This document shows positions 27,291 through 34,591 of a stretch of DNA of 64,000 nucleotides, piece after piece. Source of the DNA: Pseudomonas sp. SORT22 (GTDB lineage Bacteria; Pseudomonadota; Gammaproteobacteria; Pseudomonadales; Pseudomonadaceae); the NCBI RefSeq assembly GCF_018417635.1, contig NZ_CP071007.1, positions 3,658,501 to 3,722,500 of the forward strand, written 5' to 3'. Numbering within the stretch: position 1 is the stretch's first letter; each line of letters starts with the position of its first letter. Under the pieces are notes generated by a model. The model worked only from the letters and a program-made list of their open reading frames with translations. It was not told where the DNA came from and searched no databases. Both the position numbers and the translations under genes were made by a program.

Positions 27291-27424
27291 GGAAATCTCC
27301 CTTGAACGGACTGCGTAGATGATGCCCGAAGTTGCCCGTCGTCTGACAGCGGGAATGTTTTGAGCGCGGCGCGGTCGACCCTGTAACGGGAAGTTCTACT
27401 CCCAGGCCAATCAAAGGTTCGAGC

Positions 27425-28039
27425 ATGCGCCTGCTAACAATTGCAACTTGCCTGGTACTGACGTTTTCCAGCGCCCTGACATTGGCGGCCGACTCCAAGG
27501 CCCAGGTGGCCGAAGAAAAAGCCCAGGTGCTGGAGCAAAAAGCTGCCAGCAACCCCGATGCCCCACCCGCGCCCAAATCCCAAGCCATCACCAAGACCGA
27601 AGTCCAGGCCGTCGACCCGGCTGGTGCAGCCGCGCTGGATGATGCCATCACCTGCCTGGCGCGCAGCATCTACTGGGAGTCCAAGGGCGGCGAATCAGCC
27701 GACATGGAGGCGGTGGCCAATGTGGTGATGAACCGGGTTGGCCACGCGGGCTTTCCCGATTCGGTCTGCGGCGTGGTCAAGCAGGGCTCGGAGACCGGCG
27801 CCTGCCAGTTCTCCTGGTGGTGCGATGGCCGCTCGGACGCTGTTCAGGAAGAGGTGCGCTACACCCTGGCCAAGGAAATAGCGCGCAAGGCGCTTAACAA
27901 ACAACTGCCGGATCGCACCGGTGGCGCCCTGTACTTTCACGACCGCCATGTGCGCCCCGACTGGTCGAAGACCTTTGCCCGAACAGCCGAGACCAGCGAG
28001 TTTCTGTTCTACAAGCCGCGCAACGGCGAGTCGCACTAG
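27425..28039 (+). CDS. SleB-type cell wall hydrolase (Hydrolase_2 family)
   Basis: A 204-residue exported protein. After a signal peptide (RLLTIATCLVLTFSSALTLA) comes a coiled, alanine/lysine-rich linker (ADSKAQVAEEKAQVLEQKAA), and then from about residue 80 the hydrolase domain: CLARSIYWESKGGESADMEA with the catalytic-type glutamate, VANVVMNRVGHAGFPDSVCG and CQFSWWCDG. Related domains cleave peptidoglycan glycan strands. In a pseudomonad it probably helps wall remodelling in the periplasm; this is inference. Confidence 0.85.
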   Translation: MRLLTIATCLVLTFSSALTLAADSKAQVAEEKAQVLEQKAASNPDAPPAPKSQAITKTEVQAVDPAGAAALDDAITCLARSIYWESKGGESADMEAVANVVMNRVGHAGFPDSVCGVVKQGSETGACQFSWWCDGRSDAVQEEVRYTLAKEIARKALNKQLPDRTGGALYFHDRHVRPDWSKTFARTAETSEFLFYKPRNGESH

Positions 28040-28040
28040 C

Positions 28041-28736
28041 TCAATAGAAGTCGTAGTAGATCGTCCACTCGCCGCTGTCGCGGTGCTTGAAGAACATCAG
28101 GCTGCCGCTGTCGATCACGTTGAGGTTGATCTTGGCATCGGATGAGACCTGGAAGACGAACTCAAAGCCGTCGCCCGGGTCCACGCCCGACTGACAGAAC
28201 GACGGATAGCCGCCAATCTTGTGCTCGTAGGCGTGGGTGATGACCTCGTAGTAGCACTCGATGTCCCCTGCCTGTTCGAGCTTGACGATCTCGGTGACCA
28301 ATTCATCCGGCACACCGCCGCCGTCCCACAGCGGATAGTCCTCGGCGAGTTTTTCAGCGCGCAGCGGGAAGGCCTTGAGAAAGGAGTTGGCGACCGGCAG
28401 GTCCTTGCGCACCAGCTCGTCGTCGGCGCGGTATTCGCGGATCAGCCAGTTGTTGCCCATGGGCTCGAATTCATCCGGGAACGGGTAACCGACGAACAGG
28501 GTGAGAACGCGGATGTCCTTGAGCAGCGGGCTGCTGAACGGCAGGCTCGGCAGGTGGAACTGGGCCACGGGCAACAAGGGCTCGCCAGCGGCGTTGGTCG
28601 GTACGCCTTCGTCGGGGCCGTAGAGGAAGACCCGGCCGAGCCAGCTTTCTTCATCGCTGTCGGTCGGGCGAAAGCCGCCGGCGAAAAAGCGCATGGCGGG
28701 TTTGGCCAGGCGTTGTTTGATTTCTTGAATGTCCAT
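28041..28736 (-). CDS. DUF1963 (YwqG-like) protein
   Basis: A 231-residue soluble protein beginning MDIQEIKQRLAKPAMRFFAG, with WLGRVFLYGPDEGVPTNAAG and PLLPVAQFHLPSLPF, segments typical of DUF1963, and a C-terminal GDGFEFVFQVSSDAKINLNV with the repeated FKHRDSGEWTIYYD end. The function of the family is unknown; some members lie beside toxin or immunity loci. AAGGAAG precedes the ATG. It lies one base after the convergent SleB stop and 25 bases after the TetR gene on the same strand, so it may be co-transcribed with tetR. Confidence 0.7.
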   Translation of the reverse strand: MDIQEIKQRLAKPAMRFFAGGFRPTDSDEESWLGRVFLYGPDEGVPTNAAGEPLLPVAQFHLPSLPFSSPLLKDIRVLTLFVGYPFPDEFEPMGNNWLIREYRADDELVRKDLPVANSFLKAFPLRAEKLAEDYPLWDGGGVPDELVTEIVKLEQAGDIECYYEVITHAYEHKIGGYPSFCQSGVDPGDGFEFVFQVSSDAKINLNVIDSGSLMFFKHRDSGEWTIYYDFY

Positions 28737-28761
28737 ATTTTCTTCCTTGTCGCGATGCAAT

Positions 28762-29352
28762 TTAACTGCGCAGCACCATCGCCTTGATGGTTTCGAACAA
28801 TTCGCGCTGCGCCTGCTCGGCGCTAATTTCAGCATTCGCCGCCGCATGCGACAACGCCTCCGCCGCGCCGATCATCGCCCGCAATCCGGCCACGGCAATC
28901 GCGCCGCTGGCACTGAACGGCGCCAGCAGCGCCCGGCATTTTTCCATGAACACTGCCTCGTACTCGCGCTTGATCTGTTCAAGCTCTGGCGAGCTGGCCA
29001 GCGCAGCAATCACTCCGGGTATCTCCCGGCCCTGGGTCAACACGCAGTCGACGTAGCGATTGGCAAGCACTGCAGCGCTGCTCTCAAGCGTCGGCTCGCA
29101 GGCGGCCAGGGCGGCGTCCATCACCGCAGCCTGGCGCTCGTCGTAACACTGGTACAACGCCGCCAGCAAGCCTGAGCGGGTACCAAAATGGTCATACACC
29201 ACCGGCTTTGTAACCCCGGCCAATTCCGCCAGTCGGCCCAGGGTCAGTGCCTCGGTACCCTCTTCGCGGACCAGGCGCCAGGCCACCTCAAGCAGTTGTT
29301 GCTGACGGTCTTCGCGCGACAGACGCCGACGAGGTTGCGGATCGCTTGACAT
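28762..29352 (-). CDS. TetR-family regulator
   Basis: A 196-residue TetR-type repressor. The helix-turn-helix spans residues about 12-58: LEVAWRLVREEGTEALTLGR, LAELAGVTKPVVYDHFGTRS. It diverges from the quinone-reductase-like gene across 89 bases that contain a perfect tandem 14-bp repeat, so it probably represses that gene and itself. The ligand is unknown; the ligand-binding domain is diverged. Confidence 0.87.
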   Translation of the reverse strand: MSSDPQPRRRLSREDRQQQLLEVAWRLVREEGTEALTLGRLAELAGVTKPVVYDHFGTRSGLLAALYQCYDERQAAVMDAALAACEPTLESSAAVLANRYVDCVLTQGREIPGVIAALASSPELEQIKREYEAVFMEKCRALLAPFSASGAIAVAGLRAMIGAAEALSHAAANAEISAEQAQRELFETIKAMVLRS

Positions 29353-29360
29353 GCTTACCT

Positions 29361-29388
29361 ACCAAAAGTAACTTACCAAAAGTAACTT
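29361..29388. promoter_or_regulatory. Tandem 14-bp repeat, candidate TetR operator
   Basis: ACCAAAAGTAACTT occurs twice, head to tail without a gap, at 29361-29374 and 29375-29388, immediately upstream of the tetR start and about 55 bases before the oxidoreductase ATG. Position and exact repetition make it the likely binding region for the TetR protein. Confidence 0.6.
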
Positions 29389-29441
29389 ACGCCCAGCTTA
29401 CAAGTTTCACCCTTTCCCCGCAATCCGCAGGAGCCCTTGCC

Positions 29442-30041
29442 ATGCACGCGCTTGTTGTTGTCGCTCATCATGACCCGCAGTCACTCACCCACAGCCTGGC
29501 CGCCAAGGTGGTCGAAGGCCTGGCACAAAACGGCCATAGCGCCGAGCTCGCCGACCTGTTCGCCGAAGGTTTCAACCCGGTGTTCGCCGCCGCCGACCAC
29601 GCGGTTCATCACCGCACCGCAGCACCTGGCGCCGATGTGCTGGCCGAGCAGGCGCGCATCGACCGCAGCGATGCGCTGGTGCTGGTGTTTCCGGTGTATT
29701 GGTGGTCGATGCCGGCGCTGCTCAAAGGCTGGATCGACCGGGTATTCAGCAATGGCTGGGCGTTCGACTTCAGCACCGAAGCGCCGATGGTAAAAATGCT
29801 GGGCCGCTTGAACGTGCACCTGGTGGGCGTTGGCGGCGCCGATGCGGCAACCTTCAGCAAGCATGGCTACGGGCAGGCGATGAAGACCCAGATCGATCAC
29901 GGCATCTTCGATTATTGCGGCGCCCGCGTGGTGAGCTCGACCCTGCTGCTGGAATCGGAAAGCGCCGACCCCGGCGCCCACCTGCAGCGCATGTTCGAGC
30001 ACGGCCGCAGATTGTTCACCGAGGTCGCCGAACCCGCCTGA
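29442..30041 (+). CDS. NAD(P)H:quinone oxidoreductase-like flavoprotein
   Basis: A 199-residue flavodoxin-fold protein of the NQO1/MdaB-like group: MHALVVVAHHDPQSLTHSLA at the start, LVLVFPVYWWSMPALLKGWI (the FMN/FAD and substrate loop, about residues 83-102) and DRVFSNGWAFDF. Such enzymes reduce quinones or nitro-compounds with NAD(P)H. AGGAG precedes the ATG. It is probably controlled by the divergent TetR protein and induced by electrophiles or quinones; the inducer is inference. Confidence 0.87.
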   Translation: MHALVVVAHHDPQSLTHSLAAKVVEGLAQNGHSAELADLFAEGFNPVFAAADHAVHHRTAAPGADVLAEQARIDRSDALVLVFPVYWWSMPALLKGWIDRVFSNGWAFDFSTEAPMVKMLGRLNVHLVGVGGADAATFSKHGYGQAMKTQIDHGIFDYCGARVVSSTLLLESESADPGAHLQRMFEHGRRLFTEVAEPA

Positions 30042-30047
30042 AGTGCC

Positions 30048-30557
30048 TTACTTGCTGTCGCGGCGCTCGTTGATCCACTTCACCACCTGGGTGGAAAACT
30101 CCGCCGGTGCCTTGCGCCCCAGGCGCCGCGACAGGTCGAGGATAGTCTGCTGGGCCAGGGCTTCTTCCATGCGTTTTTGTGCGGTGAGCATCACCGCGTG
30201 AATGGCGCAGGTGCCATCGATGGCCCAGGCCGGCGGCGCGCCGTCGAACAGCGTGCAGCGGTCACGCACGTCGCGGCAATCGAAGATCGCCTTGTGCCCG
30301 TCGATGGCCGTGACGATATCCAGCACGGTGATTTCATCCGCCGGCCGGGCCAGCCGGAAACCACCCCGCACACCCTCGGTGGCCACCACCAGCCTGGCCT
30401 TGGCCAGCTTGGTAAAGACCTTGGCCAGGTATTCATGGGGCACCCCCTGCAACTCGGCCAGGTCACGCACGCTGGCTTCCCGGCTTTCGCCCAGGTCGTC
30501 GACCAGAAACAGCAGGCAGTGCAAGCCGTACTCGACGCCGGCGCTATACAGGGACAT
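30048..30557 (-). CDS. Rrf2-family regulator with candidate Fe-S cysteines
   Basis: A 169-residue Rrf2 protein: MSLYSAGVEYGLHCLLFLVD, VRDLAELQGVPHEYLAKVFT, and a redox segment with three cysteines (CRDVRDRCTLFDG then GTCAIH, about residues 98-125), as in IscR/NsrR-type Fe-S sensors. It diverges from an NDH-2-like flavoprotein; the gap carries a 10-bp inverted repeat. The start is the second of two ATGs because GGAG is six bases upstream of it. It likely senses redox or nitrosative stress, an inference. Confidence 0.87.
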   Translation of the reverse strand: MSLYSAGVEYGLHCLLFLVDDLGESREASVRDLAELQGVPHEYLAKVFTKLAKARLVVATEGVRGGFRLARPADEITVLDIVTAIDGHKAIFDCRDVRDRCTLFDGAPPAWAIDGTCAIHAVMLTAQKRMEEALAQQTILDLSRRLGRKAPAEFSTQVVKWINERRDSK

Positions 30558-30659
30558 GACCATCTCCGACTTGATTTGTCGCCAATACTAGCAGTTCATC
30601 CTGACCACCAGCAAATCCAAGGCTTAACGCATAGGCATTAAGAAAATGCTTGCACCATT

Positions 30660-30686
30660 TAACTACGACCAATACAGTCGTAGTTA
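30660..30686. promoter_or_regulatory. Inverted repeat, candidate Rrf2 operator
   Basis: TAACTACGAC at 30660-30669 and GTCGTAGTTA at 30677-30686 form a perfect 10-bp inverted repeat around a seven-base spacer, between the divergent rrf2 and flavoprotein genes. Rrf2 proteins bind dimeric sites of this size. Confidence 0.65.
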
Positions 30687-30749
30687 TCCGGTGCGGGCAA
30701 CAACACCCTGCGTCCGGCAAACAACAGCCCTTTTTTCTCGGAGCAGAAC

Positions 30750-31955
30750 ATGAAACAGCACATCCTGATCATCGGCGCCGGCTTCGGCGGTATGTGGAGC
30801 GCCCTCAGCGCCAGCCGCCTGCTGGACCAGCACGGGCGCAACGATGTCACTGTCAGCGTGCTCGCACCGCAAGCCGAACTGCGCATCCGCCCGCGCTTCT
30901 ACGAAACCGCTGTGCAGCAGTTGAAAGCGCCGCTGGCCGAGCTGTTTGCCGCGGTGGGGGTGAACTTCATCCAGGGCGCGGTGGACCAGATCGATGTGGC
31001 CGAAAAGCGCGTCGGCTACCGCGACGGTCAGGGCCGTCCGCAGGTGCTGGGCTACGATCGGCTGGTCATGGCCAGCGGTAGCGGTGTGGTCCGCCCAGCG
31101 CTGGCCGGGCTTGAGCAGTACGCCTTCGACGTCGACCAGATCGAATCGGCCAGCCGCCTGGAGCAGCACATCGAAGCCCTGGCCCTGCGGCCTGCATCAA
31201 AGGCGCGCAATACCGTGGTAGTGGCCGGCGGCGGCTTCACCGGCATCGAGACCGCCACCGAAATGCCCGCCCGCCTGCGTGCGGTGCTCGGCGAAGATGC
31301 CCAGGTGCAGGTGATCATCGTCGATCGCGGCAACAAGATCGGCGCCGCCCTGGGCGAAGGCATCAGCCCGGCGATCATCGAAGCCTGCACGGCGCTGGGG
31401 GTGGAGTGGCGCCTGAATGCCTCGGTGGCTGGCGTCGATGCCGACGGCGTGACCCTCGCCGACGGCCAGCGCATCGAGGCCGCCACCGTGGTCTGGACCG
31501 TCGGCGTGCGCGCCAGCGCCCTCACCGCACAAGTCCCGGGGCAACGCGATGGCCATGGCCGCCTGCATGTCGATGACAACCTCAAGGTCATTGGCCAAGA
31601 GCATGTATTCGCCACCGGTGACGTGGCCTACGCCGCCACCGACGACCTGGGCAACCACGCCTTGATGACCTGCCAGCACGCCATCGCCCTGGGCCGCCAC
31701 TCGGGCAACAACGTCGCCGCCGACCTGCTTGGCGTCGAGCCGACGCCATACCGCCAGCCCAAGTACGTCACCTGCCTGGACCTGGGGGCCTGGGGCGCGG
31801 TGTACACCGAGGGCTGGGAGCGTGAGGTGAAGCTGATCAAGGACGACGCCAAAGCCCTCAAGCAGCAGATCAACTCGGTGTGGATCTACCCGCCCGCAGC
31901 CGATCGGGCGGTTGCCCTGGCGGCGGCCGATCCGCTGATTCCGGTTGTGGCCTGA
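30750..31955 (+). CDS. NDH-2-like NAD(P)/FAD oxidoreductase
   Basis: A 401-residue flavoprotein with two dinucleotide folds: HILIIGAGFGGMWSALSASR (FAD) and NTVVVAGGGFTGIETATEMP (NAD(P)H, about residues 153-172), followed by VFATGDVAYAATDDLGNHAL. The overall form fits type II NADH dehydrogenases or related quinone reductases, which pass electrons to quinones without pumping protons. It starts 193 bases from the divergent Rrf2 gene, with an inverted repeat between, and may be part of a redox stress response. Confidence 0.85.
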   Translation: MKQHILIIGAGFGGMWSALSASRLLDQHGRNDVTVSVLAPQAELRIRPRFYETAVQQLKAPLAELFAAVGVNFIQGAVDQIDVAEKRVGYRDGQGRPQVLGYDRLVMASGSGVVRPALAGLEQYAFDVDQIESASRLEQHIEALALRPASKARNTVVVAGGGFTGIETATEMPARLRAVLGEDAQVQVIIVDRGNKIGAALGEGISPAIIEACTALGVEWRLNASVAGVDADGVTLADGQRIEAATVVWTVGVRASALTAQVPGQRDGHGRLHVDDNLKVIGQEHVFATGDVAYAATDDLGNHALMTCQHAIALGRHSGNNVAADLLGVEPTPYRQPKYVTCLDLGAWGAVYTEGWEREVKLIKDDAKALKQQINSVWIYPPAADRAVALAAADPLIPVVA

Positions 31956-31960
31956 ACGGC

Positions 31961-32854
31961 TCAGGCGTGTGACAGCAACGGGAACATCAGCCGGGCGTCT
32001 TCGATGAATTGGCCGGCCTGGCCGAGCACGAACAGGCTGTCATCCGACACCAGCGGCTGCGCCTCGAAGCCGCTGCTATCCAGCGGCGCAAACCCCAGCA
32101 CCACCCGGGTGGTCTGGGGTGTGCTCAGTTCTGCAATCAGTGCCTGCAGGTCGAGCGCACGCCTTGCGAACACCTCATAGAGCGTCATCACCCCGTCGAC
32201 GATTTCCATCACCACATAGGCCTGCAGCGCTGGCGAGTAGTGAACGCAGTCTTTGAAAAACGACGTGCAATAGAACATCGTCTGGTCAGGGTTGCTGCGC
32301 ATCGCCAGGCGTGCAACGGGCACGGCACTGTCAACCGCGCTGATGAAGCGCTGGCGCTCGAGCAGGTCGTCCATGTCGACCCGGTGGAAGCTGCAAGGCC
32401 TGTACGGTGGGGTTAGCGCCGCGCTGTATTCATGTTCGAGCACCCGCGCAAAACCGAATTTCGGGTAGTAATCCAGCACCGTGTCGTTGGCAAACAGGTA
32501 GATCAGTTCGCACTGGCCCTGCCATCTGTCCAGCACCCGCTCCAGCAACACGCGGCTCAGGCCCTGGCCGCGATACTCCGGTGCGACCATCACCGTGCCC
32601 AACTGGATGCCACGCCTGGGTTCGCCGAGCACATCAAAATGCATCAGGTTGACCGAGATGTTGGCCACGATGCGCCCGTCATGGGCCAACGCCCACGGCT
32701 GGTAGCCTTCGCCCCAATAGCCATCCTGGTACCACTGTTCGAAATCAAATTCGAAGGTCTGGTGGGTCAAGGCGTTGAAGCTGGCGCGCAGCCGGGTATC
32801 GTCCTTGAAGTTTTCCAGCAGGCTGAACTGCTGGCCTGCGATCGACAGGTCCAT
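31961..32854 (-). CDS. GNAT acetyltransferase with a C-terminal extension
   Basis: A 297-residue protein. Residues about 30-140 form a GNAT domain (ALAHDGRIVANISVNLMHFD, LGTVMVAPEYRGQGLSRVLL, YYPKFGFARV); the remaining half (ERQRFISAVDSAVPVARLAM and following) fits the lipid-binding-like C-terminal half of Eis-type acetyltransferases. The start at 32854 follows AAGAGA by seven bases; the ATG two codons earlier is too close to it. The stop is five bases from that of the convergent flavoprotein. The substrate is unknown. Confidence 0.75.
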   Translation of the reverse strand: MDLSIAGQQFSLLENFKDDTRLRASFNALTHQTFEFDFEQWYQDGYWGEGYQPWALAHDGRIVANISVNLMHFDVLGEPRRGIQLGTVMVAPEYRGQGLSRVLLERVLDRWQGQCELIYLFANDTVLDYYPKFGFARVLEHEYSAALTPPYRPCSFHRVDMDDLLERQRFISAVDSAVPVARLAMRSNPDQTMFYCTSFFKDCVHYSPALQAYVVMEIVDGVMTLYEVFARRALDLQALIAELSTPQTTRVVLGFAPLDSSGFEAQPLVSDDSLFVLGQAGQFIEDARLMFPLLSHA

Positions 32855-32978
32855 GCGCATTTCTCTTGGTTTTTGTCTGGCCGCCACCCTATTACTGCGG
32901 CCAGGAACAATCTGTAGGTAAATTGTAAAGCGGGCCGGACGCGGGTGATTGCACCTTGCCTCTCCGCACAGGTAAGAT

Positions 32979-32993
32979 TGAGAACGATTCACA
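32979..32993. promoter_or_regulatory. Candidate Fur box
   Basis: TGAGAACGATTCACA matches 11 of the 14 defined positions of the 7-1-7 Fur motif TGATAATnATTATCA. It lies 26 bases before the GTG start of the iron-type sigma factor, where Fur repression is expected. Confidence 0.55.
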
Positions 32994-33018
32994 CTCACAC
33001 CTTCGGGAACGCCAACCG

Positions 33019-33525
33019 GTGCCAACCTCTTCCACCCGCAAGCTGGGCTTCTTTTTCAGCGACCATCACCGGTGGCTCCTGCAGCATATCCATAAGCGCC
33101 TGCGCAACCGCGCCGACGCCGAAGACACCGCCGCCGAGACCTTCTGCCAGATGCTCGCCGCCCAGGTCGACCCGGCCAGCATCCAGCAGCCGCGCGCCTA
33201 CCTGTCGACCATCGCCCGCCGGCTGATCTTCGACCGCCATCGTCGGCGCCAGCTGGAGCTGGCCTACCTGGAACGCTTGTCGGCGCTGCCCGAGCCCCTG
33301 GCGCCCTCCCCCGAAGAGCAACTGCTGCTGATCGAGGCGCTGGTGAGCATCGACCAGGTGCTCGACGGCCTGCCGATGATCGTCAAGGCCACCTTCCTCT
33401 ACAGCCAGCTCGACGGCATGAGCTACGTCGATATCGCGCGCAAGCTCGACATCTCCGAGCGCACGGTCAGCCGCTACATGAAGCAGGCCCTGAGCCAGTG
33501 CTACCTCAGCGAGCTGGCGCCATGA
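33019..33525 (+). CDS. ECF sigma factor, FecI-like
   Basis: A 168-residue extracytoplasmic-function sigma factor: region 2 around HHRWLLQHIHKRLRNRADAE and DTAAETFCQMLAAQ, region 4 around ATFLYSQLDGMSYVDIARKL with DISERTVSRYMKQALSQCYL. The stop overlaps the start of the FecR-type gene (ATGA). A GTG at 33019 gives the best family start, although the Shine-Dalgarno sequence is weak. It should direct transcription of the downstream TonB receptor when the receptor signals through FecR. Confidence 0.88.
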   Translation: MPTSSTRKLGFFFSDHHRWLLQHIHKRLRNRADAEDTAAETFCQMLAAQVDPASIQQPRAYLSTIARRLIFDRHRRRQLELAYLERLSALPEPLAPSPEEQLLLIEALVSIDQVLDGLPMIVKATFLYSQLDGMSYVDIARKLDISERTVSRYMKQALSQCYLSELAP

Positions 33526-34505
33526 GCCAGCGCCGCCTCGAGCCCAGCGCCGAAGCCGCTATCGACTGGATGGTGCGCCTGAGTTCGGGCAACACCGACG
33601 CCCAGGTGCACAGCGAGTTCAGCCAGTGGCTGGGCAGCGACCCGGCCCACGCCCAGGCTTGGGCGCGCTTGCAGGAGCGTCTGGGTGGCGCCTGCCAGAC
33701 CGTGCGCAACTTCGAACGCCGCGCCCCGGGCCAGGCCGGTGAGGCGCGCCAATTGCTGCTGCAAACCAACGGCTCGCGGCGCGAGCTGCTGCGTGCCTTC
33801 GTCGGTATCGGTGTGCTCGGCGGCGGCCTGTGGCTGGGCGCGCGCAGCGAGGTCGGCCAAGAGCTGCTGGCCGATTTGCGCACCGCCAAGGGCGAGCGCC
33901 GCGACTTTACCCTGGCCGATGGCAGCCGCCTGAGCCTGAACGCCGGCAGCGCCGTCGACTTGCAGTTCGATGGCCAGCAGCGCTTGGTGATATTGCGCCG
34001 TGGCGAGCTGATCATCCAGGTCGCCGCCGACCCGCTACGGCCGTTACGGGTGCGCAGCGCTCAGGGCGAAATGCGCGCCCTGGGCACGCGCTTTCTGGTC
34101 AGCCAGCAAGCCCAGGCCACGCGCCTGGTGGTGCTTGAGCACTCAGTGCGCGCGCGGCTGTTCAACGGCAGCGAGCTGGACGTGCAGGAAGGCCAGGCCG
34201 CGCTGCTCGGCGGCGAACGCATCGAAGCCCTGGGCAACGGCGAGCGCCAACGCGCCGACTGGCTCAGTGGGCGCCTGAACGTGCTGGATGACTCCCTCGA
34301 GTCGGTGGTCGAGGCGCTGCGCCCCTACTACCGCGGCTTTGTCCGGGTCGAACCCGAGGTGCGCGGGCTGCGCGTGCAAGGGGTATTCCCGCTGGACGAA
34401 CCGCAACGGGCCTTCGCCGCACTGGCTGAAACCCTGCCGCTCACGGTCGATCACTACAGCCCGTGGCTGACGTTGATCGGGGCGAAAACCCCGGCGCAAA
34501 AATAA
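33522..34505 (+). CDS. FecR-type anti-sigma regulator
   Basis: A 327-residue protein. The cytoplasmic N-terminus has the FecR_N (DUF4880) form EAAIDWMVRLSSGNTDAQVH and SQWLGSDPAHAQAWARLQ. One membrane segment follows (FVGIGVLGGGLWLGARSEV, about residues 95-113), then the periplasmic FecR domain RRDFTLADGSRLSLNAGSAV. It senses the TonB receptor signalling domain and controls the sigma factor. It overlaps the sigma gene by four bases and precedes the receptor. Confidence 0.88.
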   Translation: MSQRRLEPSAEAAIDWMVRLSSGNTDAQVHSEFSQWLGSDPAHAQAWARLQERLGGACQTVRNFERRAPGQAGEARQLLLQTNGSRRELLRAFVGIGVLGGGLWLGARSEVGQELLADLRTAKGERRDFTLADGSRLSLNAGSAVDLQFDGQQRLVILRRGELIIQVAADPLRPLRVRSAQGEMRALGTRFLVSQQAQATRLVVLEHSVRARLFNGSELDVQEGQAALLGGERIEALGNGERQRADWLSGRLNVLDDSLESVVEALRPYYRGFVRVEPEVRGLRVQGVFPLDEPQRAFAALAETLPLTVDHYSPWLTLIGAKTPAQK

Positions 34506-34591
34506 TTTATGCAAATCACTCGTATTTGTGTCCGGTTTTCATTTCTCATTGCACCTATCTCCTGACACGCCAACATAATCAGGAGAATTCC

